Below, piece by piece: positions 1 to 5,000 of a DNA stretch of 5,000 nucleotides. The notes under the pieces were generated by a model. The model saw nothing but the letters and a program-made list of their open reading frames with translations. It searched no databases and was not told the origin of the DNA. The DNA is taken from assembly GCA_023433585.1 (NCBI GenBank), contig JAEZCL010000137.1, positions 1-5,000 of the forward strand, read 5' to 3'. How positions within the stretch are numbered: the stretch's first letter is position 1; each line of letters opens with the position of its first letter. The translations under genes were made by a program, and so were the position numbers. The stretch is from Pseudomonadota bacterium (lineage in GTDB: Bacteria; Pseudomonadota; Alphaproteobacteria; Caulobacterales; Caulobacteraceae).

Positions 1-7
1 GCATCAT
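1..7 (-). CDS. Start of next gene, probably RND efflux permease (partial, window edge)
   Basis: The adaptor stop codon TGA (6 to 4) overlaps two possible ATG starts, one at 7 to 5 (an ATGA overlap) and one at 4 to 2 (a TGATG overlap). Such overlaps are typical of translationally coupled genes in one operon. In this adaptor family the next gene is normally the inner-membrane RND permease. Only the start codon can be seen, so the product is inferred purely from context. Confidence 0.35.
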
Positions 8-1128
8 GGCGCGACCGTCCGCGCCGCGCCGCCTGCGCCGGGCGCGCCGCCGCTGTCCTGCGCCACCTGGACGGCGGCGCCGGGCTGGATGCGGTTCAGG
101 CCCGAGCCGATCACCCGGTCGCCGGCCCCCAGGCCGCTGATGATCTCGACCATGCCGTTCTCGACCACGCCGGTCTCGACCTCGATGCGTTGCGCGGTGC
201 TGCGGTCGCCATCGGCGGCGATACGGTAAACATAGGCGCCGCCCCCCTGATACTGAACGGCGGCCTCAGGAACGGCCGGAGCGATGCGGCTGCCCTGCCG
301 GATCGAGACCCGCATGCTCATGCCCGGGCGCAGAACCCGGTCAGGATTGGCGAATTCGGCCCGCGCCGTCATGGCTCGGGTCTGAGGATCGACCCGCGTG
401 TCCAGCCGCGCGATCTGGCCCTGGAATTCGCGCTCGGGATAGGCCTCGGCCCGGGCCGAGATCGTCAGGCCCGGCGTCAGCACCGGCAGGTACCGTTCCG
501 GCACCGGAAAGTCGACGCGGATGACCGAAACGTCGTCCAGGGTGGCGATCACCACACCCGGATTGACCAGGGTTCCAGCCGTGACCGTGGTCAGGCCCAG
601 CACACCGGCGAAGGGCGCCCGGATCATGCGTTCGCCGCGCCGGGCGCGCGCCGCCTCCAGCGAGGCTTCGGCCGTTTCGAAGTCCGTTCGGGCCTGTTCG
701 GCCGTAACGCGCGGCGCGATGCCGCGCTCGGCCAGGGCTTCCCACCGCTCCATGTCGCGCCGGGCCTGCTGAACGCGGGCCTGAGCCTCGATGATCCCGG
801 CGTCCTGCTGATCGGCGCGCAACTCCACCAGCGGCGCGCCCTCGGCGACACGCTGGCCGTCGCTGAAGAAGACACGGGTGATGAGCTCGGTGGTGTTGGA
901 GGTGATGTCCACAGACCGGCGTCCGCGCGCCACGCCCAGGACCTCGATACGGTCGCTGAAGGCGCGCTCGGCCACATGCACCTCGGAGACGGCCTGGGCG
1001 CCGCCCCGTCCCGGTCCCGCAGGACCGCCCTCCTCGCCGCCGGAAAAGGCGATGCGAAGAAGGGCCGCGGCCACCATCAGCACGAGCACACCCGCGGCGG
1101 CGAAGATGAAGAAATGTCTTTTCAGCAC
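4..1128 (-). CDS. Efflux RND transporter periplasmic adaptor subunit (membrane fusion protein)
   Basis: This 374-residue protein is the periplasmic adaptor of a tripartite efflux pump, joining an inner-membrane RND permease to an outer-membrane channel. Residues 6-28 are a hydrophobic membrane anchor after a basic MLKRH start. No lipobox cysteine follows, so it is probably not a lipoprotein. A Gly/Pro-rich linker (30-46) leads to the first lipoyl half (about 70-105, with FFSDGQRVAEGAPLVEL). Next come a coiled-coil hairpin rich in Ala, Arg and Glu (about 106-165) and the second lipoyl half, opening with IRAPFAGVLG (169-178). A beta-barrel domain begins near VDFPVPE, and a membrane-proximal domain (about 280-360) ends the fold. 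The style is that of HAE1-type drug-efflux adaptors (MexH/AcrA-like), but the substrate cannot be told. The start is GTG at 1128; upstream the frame reaches a stop without another ATG, GTG or TTG. The Shine-Dalgarno is weak. Its own promoter and a palindromic operator precede it, and the stop overlaps a likely next gene. Confidence 0.93.
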   Translation of the reverse strand: MLKRHFFIFAAAGVLVLMVAAALLRIAFSGGEEGGPAGPGRGGAQAVSEVHVAERAFSDRIEVLGVARGRRSVDITSNTTELITRVFFSDGQRVAEGAPLVELRADQQDAGIIEAQARVQQARRDMERWEALAERGIAPRVTAEQARTDFETAEASLEAARARRGERMIRAPFAGVLGLTTVTAGTLVNPGVVIATLDDVSVIRVDFPVPERYLPVLTPGLTISARAEAYPEREFQGQIARLDTRVDPQTRAMTARAEFANPDRVLRPGMSMRVSIRQGSRIAPAVPEAAVQYQGGGAYVYRIAADGDRSTAQRIEVETGVVENGMVEIISGLGAGDRVIGSGLNRIQPGAAVQVAQDSGGAPGAGGAARTVAP

Positions 1129-1161
1129 AAAACCGGTCCGGCGTCTTGGAATGGGCGAGCC

Positions 1162-1187
1162 CTTAAAGCCTGCCGCAATTCAGGCAA
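1162..1187 (-). promoter_or_regulatory. Caulobacter-type promoter for the RND adaptor gene
   Basis: On the minus strand, TTGCCTG (1187 to 1181) lies 11 nt from GCTTTAAG (1169 to 1162). These match the Caulobacter housekeeping pattern TTGACGS, 10-14 nt, GCTANAWC at 5 of 7 and 6 of 8 positions, with correct spacing. Transcription would begin near 1155, giving a short leader of about 27 nt before the GTG start at 1128. The element is inferred from the pattern only. Confidence 0.5.
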
Positions 1188-1194
1188 CCTGAAT
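1178..1194. promoter_or_regulatory. 17-bp perfect palindrome, candidate repressor operator
   Basis: ATTCAGG-CAA-CCTGAAT has two perfect 7-bp arms around a 3-bp centre. It overlaps the -35 element of the adaptor promoter, where a bound dimer would block RNA polymerase. RND efflux genes are commonly controlled by TetR-, MarR- or similar dimeric repressors binding sites of this kind. No regulator gene lies in the window, so the binding protein is unknown. Confidence 0.55.
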
Positions 1195-1216
1195 CTCAAC
1201 AACGTGATGATGTTAC

Positions 1217-1246
1217 GGATTCCGTCGCGCAGAATCCTTATTTTTT
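1217..1246 (+). terminator. Possible weak intrinsic terminator, plus-strand direction
   Basis: GGATTC (1217-1222) and GAATCC (1232-1237) form a perfect 6-bp stem with a 9-nt loop. TTATTTTTT (1238-1246) follows, the only such T-run seen here. Read on the plus strand this is a hairpin plus U-tract, but no plus-strand gene ends here. On the minus strand, where the neighbouring genes lie, the T-run becomes an A-run before the hairpin and no terminator is formed. The stem is short and AT-containing, so activity is uncertain. Confidence 0.3.
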
Positions 1247-2004
1247 CAGAACCGTCGCCAAACAGCCAGGATCGGCCCGCCGGACGCCGGCGCCTCGCGC
1301 CCCTGCACGGTCTCGCGCCAGCCCGCCTGCAAAGTCCAGTCGCCCAGGGCGCGCACCGCCGAAGTCTCCACATGAAGCCAGCGCGGCCCCGCGTCGGACG
1401 ACCCGGCGAACACCTGAGTCAGCAACGACCAGCCCGGCGCCGCCTCGGCCCCCGCCGTCAGATCCAGCCGGGTTTCGTCCGGCAAGCCGTCACGCAGCCG
1501 GCGGGCGGCCTGGACCTCCACGAAGGCGGAGCGACGGGCGAACGAACGCCCCGCCAGCATCCGCAGCTCCCATTCGCCGTCACCGGCGCCGGGCGGGGCG
1601 TAGAGCGCGTTGCGGCCCTCCCCGCCCCAGGCACGGCCCGCATAGACGCTCAGCACGGACCAGTCGCCTCGCCAGACATTGACGCGAACGCCCAGTTCGA
1701 TGGGACCGCGCCCCCGGTAGTCGACGAAGGCGTCCTCACCCGCTTGCCAGTCGCCCTTGAGCTGTAGCGTGACGCGGTCCGTCAGGCCGTGTTCGACAAA
1801 GACGCCCAGAACCCGGTCGACCTGATCGGCCGGCAGGACCATCCGGTCGCCGAACGGGTCGAACCCGTCTTCAGCGCGCATGTATTCGGCCTTCACGATC
1901 ACCTGAGTCTGGCCCTTGGGCGTCGGCCAGGCGCCGGCATGCGCCGCGTTCGCGCTCAGAACCGCCAGTCCCCCCAGCAGTCCCCCCAGCCATGCCATGG
2001 GCAT
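1246..2004 (-). CDS. Exported hypothetical protein, probable small outer-membrane beta-barrel
   Basis: I do not recognise a named family for this 252-residue protein. Residues 6-23 form a hydrophobic signal-peptide core ending in the cleavage motif AHA before GAW, so the mature protein would start near Gly24. The rest has many short alternating polar/hydrophobic stretches, for example QTQVIVKAEY, RVTLQLKGDW, IELGVRVNVW and FVEVQAARRL. The last residues, ILAVWRRF, end in Phe like the C-terminal signal of outer-membrane barrels. Export and a barrel fold are therefore likely; function is unknown. The ATG at 2004 (or 1998) lies 8 bp after the aldolase stop, suggesting co-transcription. Oddly, the signal peptide from this start has no basic residue. 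The same frame continues upstream as VRRLTRA without ATG, GTG or TTG, so a non-canonical start (for example the CTG overlapping the aldolase stop) is possible but unproven. Confidence 0.75.
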   Translation of the reverse strand: MPMAWLGGLLGGLAVLSANAAHAGAWPTPKGQTQVIVKAEYMRAEDGFDPFGDRMVLPADQVDRVLGVFVEHGLTDRVTLQLKGDWQAGEDAFVDYRGRGPIELGVRVNVWRGDWSVLSVYAGRAWGGEGRNALYAPPGAGDGEWELRMLAGRSFARRSAFVEVQAARRLRDGLPDETRLDLTAGAEAAPGWSLLTQVFAGSSDAGPRWLHVETSAVRALGDWTLQAGWRETVQGREAPASGGPILAVWRRF

Positions 2005-2012
2005 GGCCCGTG

Positions 2013-2777
2013 TCAGGCGTCGTACCCCGGCGAACGGCGATCCAGTTGCCGCAACGCTCCGGGCCAGGCCAGGGCCGAGATGAAGCCGATGCCCCGGCCC
2101 TGCTCTCTGGTCTCGGCCTGGGCGGCTTCCGGCGCGATCAGGACACCGTCGCGGCCCCCGCTGAGCGCCCCGATCTGCTGGCGGCAGGCCCGCTCCAGGA
2201 AGAAGATGCCGATCCAGGCCGCAGCCGCTGTCTCGCCCACCGCCAGGGTGCCGTGATTACGCAGCAGCATCAGCGGCTTGTCGCCCAGATCGGCCACCAG
2301 CCGCTCGCGCTCGTCATGGTTCAGCGCCAGGCCCTCATAGCCGTGATAGGCCACCTGATGCTGAAGCAGACAGGCGTTCTGGCTGATGGGCAGCAGCCCG
2401 TCCTTCTGCGCCGCCACGGCCACGCCCGCGTCGGTGTGCAGGTGGATGACGAATTTTGCGTCCTCGCGCGCCGCGTGGACGGCCGAATGGATGGTGAAGC
2501 CCGCCGGATTGATGAAATTCCGGGTCTCCTGAACGATGTTGCCGTCCAGATCGACCTTGACCAGCATCGAAGCGGTCATTTCCTCGAAATAGAAGCCGTA
2601 AGGGTTGATGAGGAAGTGATGCTCCGGCCCCGGCACGCGCGCCGAGATATGGGTGAAGATCATGTCGTCCCACCCATGCAGGGCCACGAGACGATACAGG
2701 GCGGCCAGATCGACCCGCACCTGCCATTCAGCCTCGGAAACCTTGGATTTGAGCGAAGTCGAAGCGCCGTCGGCCAT
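2013..2777 (-). CDS. Class II aldolase/adducin family protein
   Basis: This is a 254-residue cytoplasmic protein of the zinc-dependent class II aldolase/adducin fold, which includes L-fuculose-phosphate and L-ribulose-phosphate enzymes. It opens with VSEAEWQVRVDLAALYRLVALHGW (13-36), then DMIFTHISARVPG and HHFLINPYG, typical of a common proteobacterial subgroup of unassigned substrate. The three metal-binding histidines are present: His112 and His114 in HLHTDAG, and His175 in RNHGTLAVG. The acidic residue used in catalysis by FucA-type enzymes is not at its usual place: the segment reads NPAGFTIH (90-97), as in adducin-like members. The C-terminus WPGALRQLDRRSPGYDA looks complete. I chose ATG at 2777 because GGGAGA sits 5 nt upstream; a TTG at 2795 would lengthen it by six residues but would put this ribosome site inside the gene. 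The barrel-protein gene follows after 8 bp. Substrate is unknown. Confidence 0.88.
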   Translation of the reverse strand: MADGASTSLKSKVSEAEWQVRVDLAALYRLVALHGWDDMIFTHISARVPGPEHHFLINPYGFYFEEMTASMLVKVDLDGNIVQETRNFINPAGFTIHSAVHAAREDAKFVIHLHTDAGVAVAAQKDGLLPISQNACLLQHQVAYHGYEGLALNHDERERLVADLGDKPLMLLRNHGTLAVGETAAAAWIGIFFLERACRQQIGALSGGRDGVLIAPEAAQAETREQGRGIGFISALAWPGALRQLDRRSPGYDA

Positions 2778-2782
2778 GAGCG

Positions 2783-2788
2783 TCTCCC
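2783..2788 (-). promoter_or_regulatory. Ribosome binding site deciding the aldolase-family start
   Basis: GGGAGA on the minus strand lies 5 nt before ATG at 2777. It is a good anti-16S match and favours this start over the in-frame TTG at 2795. Confidence 0.7.
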
Positions 2789-2832
2789 AAAGCAACGCAT
2801 TATTTCGGCCACCGTCGCGCCGGGCGCCGCGA

Positions 2833-2839
2833 GCGTCAA
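2833..2839 (-). promoter_or_regulatory. Possible -35 element for the aldolase-family gene
   Basis: The minus strand reads TTGACGC here, a full match to the Caulobacter -35 pattern TTGACGS, pointing toward the gene starting at 2777. No convincing GCTANAWC-like -10 follows at 10-14 nt, so this is half a promoter at best. Confidence 0.25.
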
Positions 2840-2858
2840 GGTTAGCGGCCCGTTAACC
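2840..2858. promoter_or_regulatory. 19-bp near-palindrome overlapping a CtrA-like box
   Basis: GGTTAGCGG-C-CCGTTAACC pairs at 8 of 9 positions (2845 against 2853 is the one mismatch). Within it, TTAG-N7-TTAAC (2842-2857) differs from the CtrA recognition pattern TTAA-N7-TTAAC by one base, and the opposite strand likewise reads TTAA-N7-CTAAC. It sits in the divergent region between the aldolase-family and DUF2336 genes. It lies just upstream of the DUF2336 promoter and directly beside a TTGACGC -35-like sequence pointing toward the aldolase gene. CtrA binding is inferred. Confidence 0.45.
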
Positions 2859-2863
2859 TCGTT

Positions 2864-2889
2864 TTCACGCCTGACGGCCAAGCTGAGAT
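2864..2889 (+). promoter_or_regulatory. Caulobacter-type promoter for the DUF2336 gene
   Basis: TTCACGC (2864-2870) matches TTGACGS at 6 of 7 positions. GCTGAGAT (2882-2889) is a weaker match to GCTANAWC, and the 11-nt spacing fits. Transcription would begin near 2896, giving a leader of about 33 nt. The CtrA-like palindrome ends 5 nt upstream of the -35. Confidence 0.4.
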
Positions 2890-2915
2890 GGGCGGAAACG
2901 CCGTCCGAACCTGCC

Positions 2916-2922
2916 AGAGAGG
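2916..2922 (+). promoter_or_regulatory. Ribosome binding site supporting the DUF2336 GTG start
   Basis: AGAGAGG lies 6 nt before the GTG at 2929. The nearby ATG at 2888 is in a different frame, so this site decides the start. Confidence 0.65.
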
Positions 2923-2928
2923 CGCCCC

Positions 2929-4038
2929 GTGGCCACAGCCCAGCCCAGCGTCAGCCCCCCGCCCGGAGCCGCCGAACTTCTGGCCCTGGCGAGAAGCCGC
3001 GACACGGGAGACCAGCAGCGCCTGCTGCGGGGCGTGGCCGCCCTTTGCGAGACGTCCCCGCCCCAGGCCGGCGATCCGGCCCACGCCTTGCTGAACGACA
3101 TTTTCCTGACCCTGGCGGCCCGGGCCGAGCGCGACATTCGCCGGACCCTGGCGGAATGTCTGGCGCGCGCGGAATGGGCGCCGCCGGCCCTGATAAACAT
3201 GCTGGCCCTGGACGAGATCGACATCGCCCGCCCGGTGATCGCCGCCAGCCCTCTGCTGAAGGACCAGGAGCTTCTGAGGATCCTCATCGAGGGCGCCATC
3301 GAACATCAGATCGAAGTGGCCCGACGTCCGCGCATCAGCGGCCGCGTGGCCGACGCCATCATCGACGCCGGCGAGCCCGCGGTCATGACCGCCCTCGCCG
3401 CCAACCGCACCGCCGAGGTCGGAGAAGCCGCCGTGCGCCGCCTGGTGGAGGCGTCCCAGCGCATCGCCGCCCTGCGCGCGCCCCTGGTGCGCCATCCGCG
3501 CATGAACGACCAACTGGCCCGCGAGCTTTACGGCTGGGTCGGTCATGCCCTGCGCCAGGCCATCCAGGAACGGTTCCGCGTCGACGCCCCGGCCCTGAGC
3601 GCCGCCATCGATGAGGCCGTGCGCGCCGCCTACGTCCGCAAGGGCGAACAGCCGCCTTCGAGTTTCGACGACGATCCGGCGCGTGACGAGATGGAGCGGC
3701 GACTGATCGCCAAGATGGAGACGGCGGGCCAGCTGCGCCCGGGTTATCTGATCCGGGCGATCCGCGAGGGTCGGTTGAGCCTGTTCGAACACGCCCTGGC
3801 TGCGCTGGGCGGATTCGCACTGACACAGGTGCGCGAGGCGGTGCGCGCCGATACGCCGGAATCCCTTCGCCTGGCCTGCGCCGCCGTAGGCATCGACCGC
3901 GCCGTCTTCCCCGCCATGCTGGAGGAGATCCGCAAGCTGAGCGGCGGCCTGCCAGGCGGCGAGATCAGAAAGGCCCGCTTCATGGAGCCGTCCGGCGAGA
4001 AGGCCGCGCGCGCCTTTCGCGCCTCTCGCGCGGCCTGA
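2929..4038 (+). CDS. DUF2336 domain-containing alpha-helical repeat protein
   Basis: This 369-residue protein matches the style of the DUF2336 family, found mainly in alphaproteobacteria and without an established function. No signal peptide or membrane segment is visible, so it should be cytoplasmic. It is made almost wholly of short amphipathic helices in a HEAT-like array. The most typical stretch is ASPLLKDQELLRILIEGA (106-123), followed by EVARRPRISGRVADAIIDAG (129-148) and VMTALAANRTAEV (152-164). After a charged Gln/Pro/Asp-rich break (240-250) a C-terminal helical region follows, with AGQLRPGYLIRAIREGRLSLFEHALAALGGF (266-296). Such arrays usually bind other proteins. The GTG start is set by the AGAGAGG ribosome site. 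The extreme C-terminus has a RAF-RAS-RAA triplet repeat coded by the arm of a strong inverted repeat. nadK follows 50 bp on. The CtrA-like site upstream suggests cell-cycle control, which is inference. Confidence 0.85.
   Translation: MATAQPSVSPPPGAAELLALARSRDTGDQQRLLRGVAALCETSPPQAGDPAHALLNDIFLTLAARAERDIRRTLAECLARAEWAPPALINMLALDEIDIARPVIAASPLLKDQELLRILIEGAIEHQIEVARRPRISGRVADAIIDAGEPAVMTALAANRTAEVGEAAVRRLVEASQRIAALRAPLVRHPRMNDQLARELYGWVGHALRQAIQERFRVDAPALSAAIDEAVRAAYVRKGEQPPSSFDDDPARDEMERRLIAKMETAGQLRPGYLIRAIREGRLSLFEHALAALGGFALTQVREAVRADTPESLRLACAAVGIDRAVFPAMLEEIRKLSGGLPGGEIRKARFMEPSGEKAARAFRASRAA
4001..4036 (+). repeat. Strong GC-rich hairpin across the end of the DUF2336 gene
   Basis: AGGCCGCGCG (4001-4010) and CGCGCGGCCT (4027-4036) are perfect 10-bp inverted arms around a 16-nt loop, reaching the stop codon. 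No T-run follows, so it is not a standard intrinsic terminator. In mRNA it could slow transcription or protect the upstream message between the two genes. Part of its symmetry may simply come from repeated Arg-Ala codons. Confidence 0.45.
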
Positions 4039-4088
4039 ACGGCGCCTGAGCGTTTGACTTCCGGCGCGCGGTCCGATTGCACTGGGGC

Positions 4089-4868
4089 GTGAACACCCTG
4101 CCGCCTTCTCCCCGCATCGCTTTCACCGCGTCCGACCGGCCCGAAGCCGTTGCGGCGCGCGACGCGCTCATGCGGCGCTATCCCTCTGTCCCCGAGGCCG
4201 AGGCCGACGTCATCGTGGCCCTGGGCGGCGACGGTTTCATGCTGGAGATGCTGCACGCCCATCTCGAGCGCCGCACCCCGGTGTTCGGCATGAACCGGGG
4301 CTCGGTCGGCTTCCTGATGAATGACTATGGCGAAGATGGCCTGCCCGCGCGCATCGCCCGCGCCGTCCGGGCGGAGATCCATCCGCTGGAGATGACGGCC
4401 TGGACCAGCGACGGTCAGGCCCAGACGGGCCTGGCCATCAACGAGGTGTCATTGCTGCGCCAGACGCGCCAGAGCGCCAAGCTGCGCATCCTGGTGGACG
4501 GTCGCGTCCGGCTGGAGGAGCTGAGCTGCGACGGGGCGCTGGTGTCCACCCCGGCGGGTTCGACCGCCTACAACCTGTCGGCGCACGGCCCGATCATCCC
4601 GCTGGACGCCAAGATGCTGGCGCTGACGCCCATCAGCGCCTTTCGCCCGCGTCGCTGGCGCGGCGCCCTGCTGCCCCACGACGCTCAGGTGTGCTTCGAG
4701 GTGCTGGAGGCCGAAAAGCGCCCGGTCAGCGCCGTGGCCGACAGTTTCGAGGTCCGAAGCGTGCACAAGGTCGAGGTCCGCGAACGCCGCGACATCGCCC
4801 TGACCATGCTGTTCGACGCGGACCGTTCGTTCGAGGAACGGGTGCTGGCCGAGCAGTTCACGGCTTAG
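4089..4868 (+). CDS. nadK: NAD kinase
   Basis: This cytoplasmic enzyme phosphorylates NAD to NADP, supplying the NADPH pool for biosynthesis and redox defence. Counting from GTG at 4089 it has 259 residues, a usual length for alphaproteobacterial forms. The catalytic GGDG motif is at 46-49 inside DVIVALGGDGFMLEML. FGMNRGSVGFLMN (66-78) is the next conserved block. The nucleotide-binding Asn-Glu pair is at 118-119 (LAINEVSLL). The signature DGALVSTPAGSTAYNLSAHGPI (148-169) follows, split here by no gap or shift. All key residues are present, so it should be active. The start is uncertain: a TTG at 4077 adds four residues (MHWG), and neither start has a good ribosome site. GTG is preferred because homologues begin a few residues before the RIAFTAS strand. 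It lies 50 bp after the DUF2336 gene with no clear promoter of its own, so read-through from that gene is likely. Confidence 0.93.
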   Translation: MNTLPPSPRIAFTASDRPEAVAARDALMRRYPSVPEAEADVIVALGGDGFMLEMLHAHLERRTPVFGMNRGSVGFLMNDYGEDGLPARIARAVRAEIHPLEMTAWTSDGQAQTGLAINEVSLLRQTRQSAKLRILVDGRVRLEELSCDGALVSTPAGSTAYNLSAHGPIIPLDAKMLALTPISAFRPRRWRGALLPHDAQVCFEVLEAEKRPVSAVADSFEVRSVHKVEVRERRDIALTMLFDADRSFEERVLAEQFTA

Positions 4869-4874
4869 GTTCAG

Positions 4875-5000
4875 CCCTTGACCGTCATTCCGGGGCTTCG
4901 CGCAGCGAAGAACCCGGGACCCAGGGCCGCCGCACGGACGGTCAAAGGCGTTTTCCCACTGCCGAGACTGACCCCCTGGGTTCCGGGTTCGCTCTTCGAG
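4875..5000. repeat. Nested inverted-repeat cluster, resembles a dispersed intergenic palindromic repeat
   Basis: This 126-bp non-coding stretch begins 6 bp after nadK. TTGACCGTC (4878-4886) is inverted at 4937-4945. CTTCGC-GCA-GCGAAG (4896-4910) is a perfect short hairpin, flanked by CCGGG/CCCGG that can lengthen the stem. GAACCCGGGACCCAGGG (4910-4926) recurs inverted at 4974-4990 with one change. The right half, from 4974 on, looks like a second, inverted copy of the left unit cut off by the window end. The unit resembles intergenic palindromic repeats I know from Caulobacterales genomes, a memory-based judgement. It may also fold at the 3' end of the nadK message. No coding sequence is seen here. 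Confidence 0.6.

Noticed and set aside
190..1767. Long plus-strand open frame (525 codons) over the adaptor and barrel genes
   Set aside because: It lies opposite two genes with clear domain or export signals, crosses the gap between them, and its translation is Arg/Gly/His/Pro-rich low-complexity typical of the complement of GC-rich genes.
2891..2902. GGCG-GAAA-CGCC hairpin in the DUF2336 leader, considered as an RNA element
   Set aside because: A 4-bp stem is too short to separate from chance in GC-rich DNA, even with a GNRA-type loop.
1992..3614. Long plus-strand open frame (540 codons) across the aldolase gene, the divergent promoter and DUF2336
   Set aside because: It is antisense to one real gene and out of frame with another. 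Its second half is an Arg/Pro/Gly shadow with no recognisable domain.
2842..3792. Minus-strand open frame (316 codons) opposite the DUF2336 gene
   Set aside because: Gly/Gln/Arg-rich translation with no family features. The plus-strand protein is recognisable and has a good ribosome site.
4054..4082. TTGACT near 4054 as a separate nadK promoter
   Set aside because: No acceptable -10 follows at either 10-14 nt (Caulobacter pattern) or 17 nt (sigma70 pattern).
3744..4382. Minus-strand open frame (212 codons) opposite the DUF2336 end and nadK start
   Set aside because: It is antisense to the conserved NAD kinase GGDG region and has no domain signal of its own.
4875..5000. CRISPR array or insertion sequence end
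   Set aside because: The repeats are inverted rather than regularly spaced direct repeats, and no transposase coding or target duplication is visible.

Overview
This is a GC-rich window (roughly two-thirds G+C or higher) with dense, ordinary bacterial coding. The DUF2336 protein, the adaptor subfamily, promoter elements that fit the Caulobacter -35/-10 pattern, a near-match to a CtrA box and GTG starts all point to an alphaproteobacterium. Caulobacterales such as Brevundimonas or Caulobacter is the best guess. That placement comes from family and motif recognition, not from a search.

Layout. Positions 1-2777 carry three genes on the minus strand. Read in the direction of transcription they are a class II aldolase/adducin-family protein (2777 to 2013), a small exported probable outer-membrane beta-barrel protein 8 bp further on (2004 to 1246), and the periplasmic adaptor of an RND efflux pump (1128 to 4). 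The adaptor has its own regulated-looking promoter in the 117-bp gap before it. A perfect 17-bp palindrome there overlaps the -35 element, as expected of a local repressor operator. The adaptor stop codon overlaps possible ATG starts at the window edge, so the next gene, most likely the inner-membrane RND permease, lies just outside. The 151-bp gap at 2778-2928 is a divergent promoter region. It contains a 19-bp near-palindrome that also matches the CtrA recognition pattern with one mismatch, directly upstream of a promoter for the plus-strand gene. On the plus strand follow a DUF2336 alpha-helical repeat protein (2929-4038) and NAD kinase, nadK (about 4089-4868). From 4875 to the window end lies non-coding DNA with nested inverted repeats, resembling a dispersed intergenic palindromic repeat whose second copy runs out of the window.

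How they work together. The adaptor and its presumed permease form an efflux unit with self-contained control. The aldolase and barrel protein look like a separate two-gene unit. DUF2336-nadK is a same-strand pair with a 50-bp gap. No new multi-gene system (defence, CRISPR, mobile element, biosynthetic cluster) is visible. The points most worth checking are regulatory: the adaptor operator, the CtrA-like palindrome, and the repeat cluster after nadK. The aldolase-family protein also lacks the usual catalytic glutamate.
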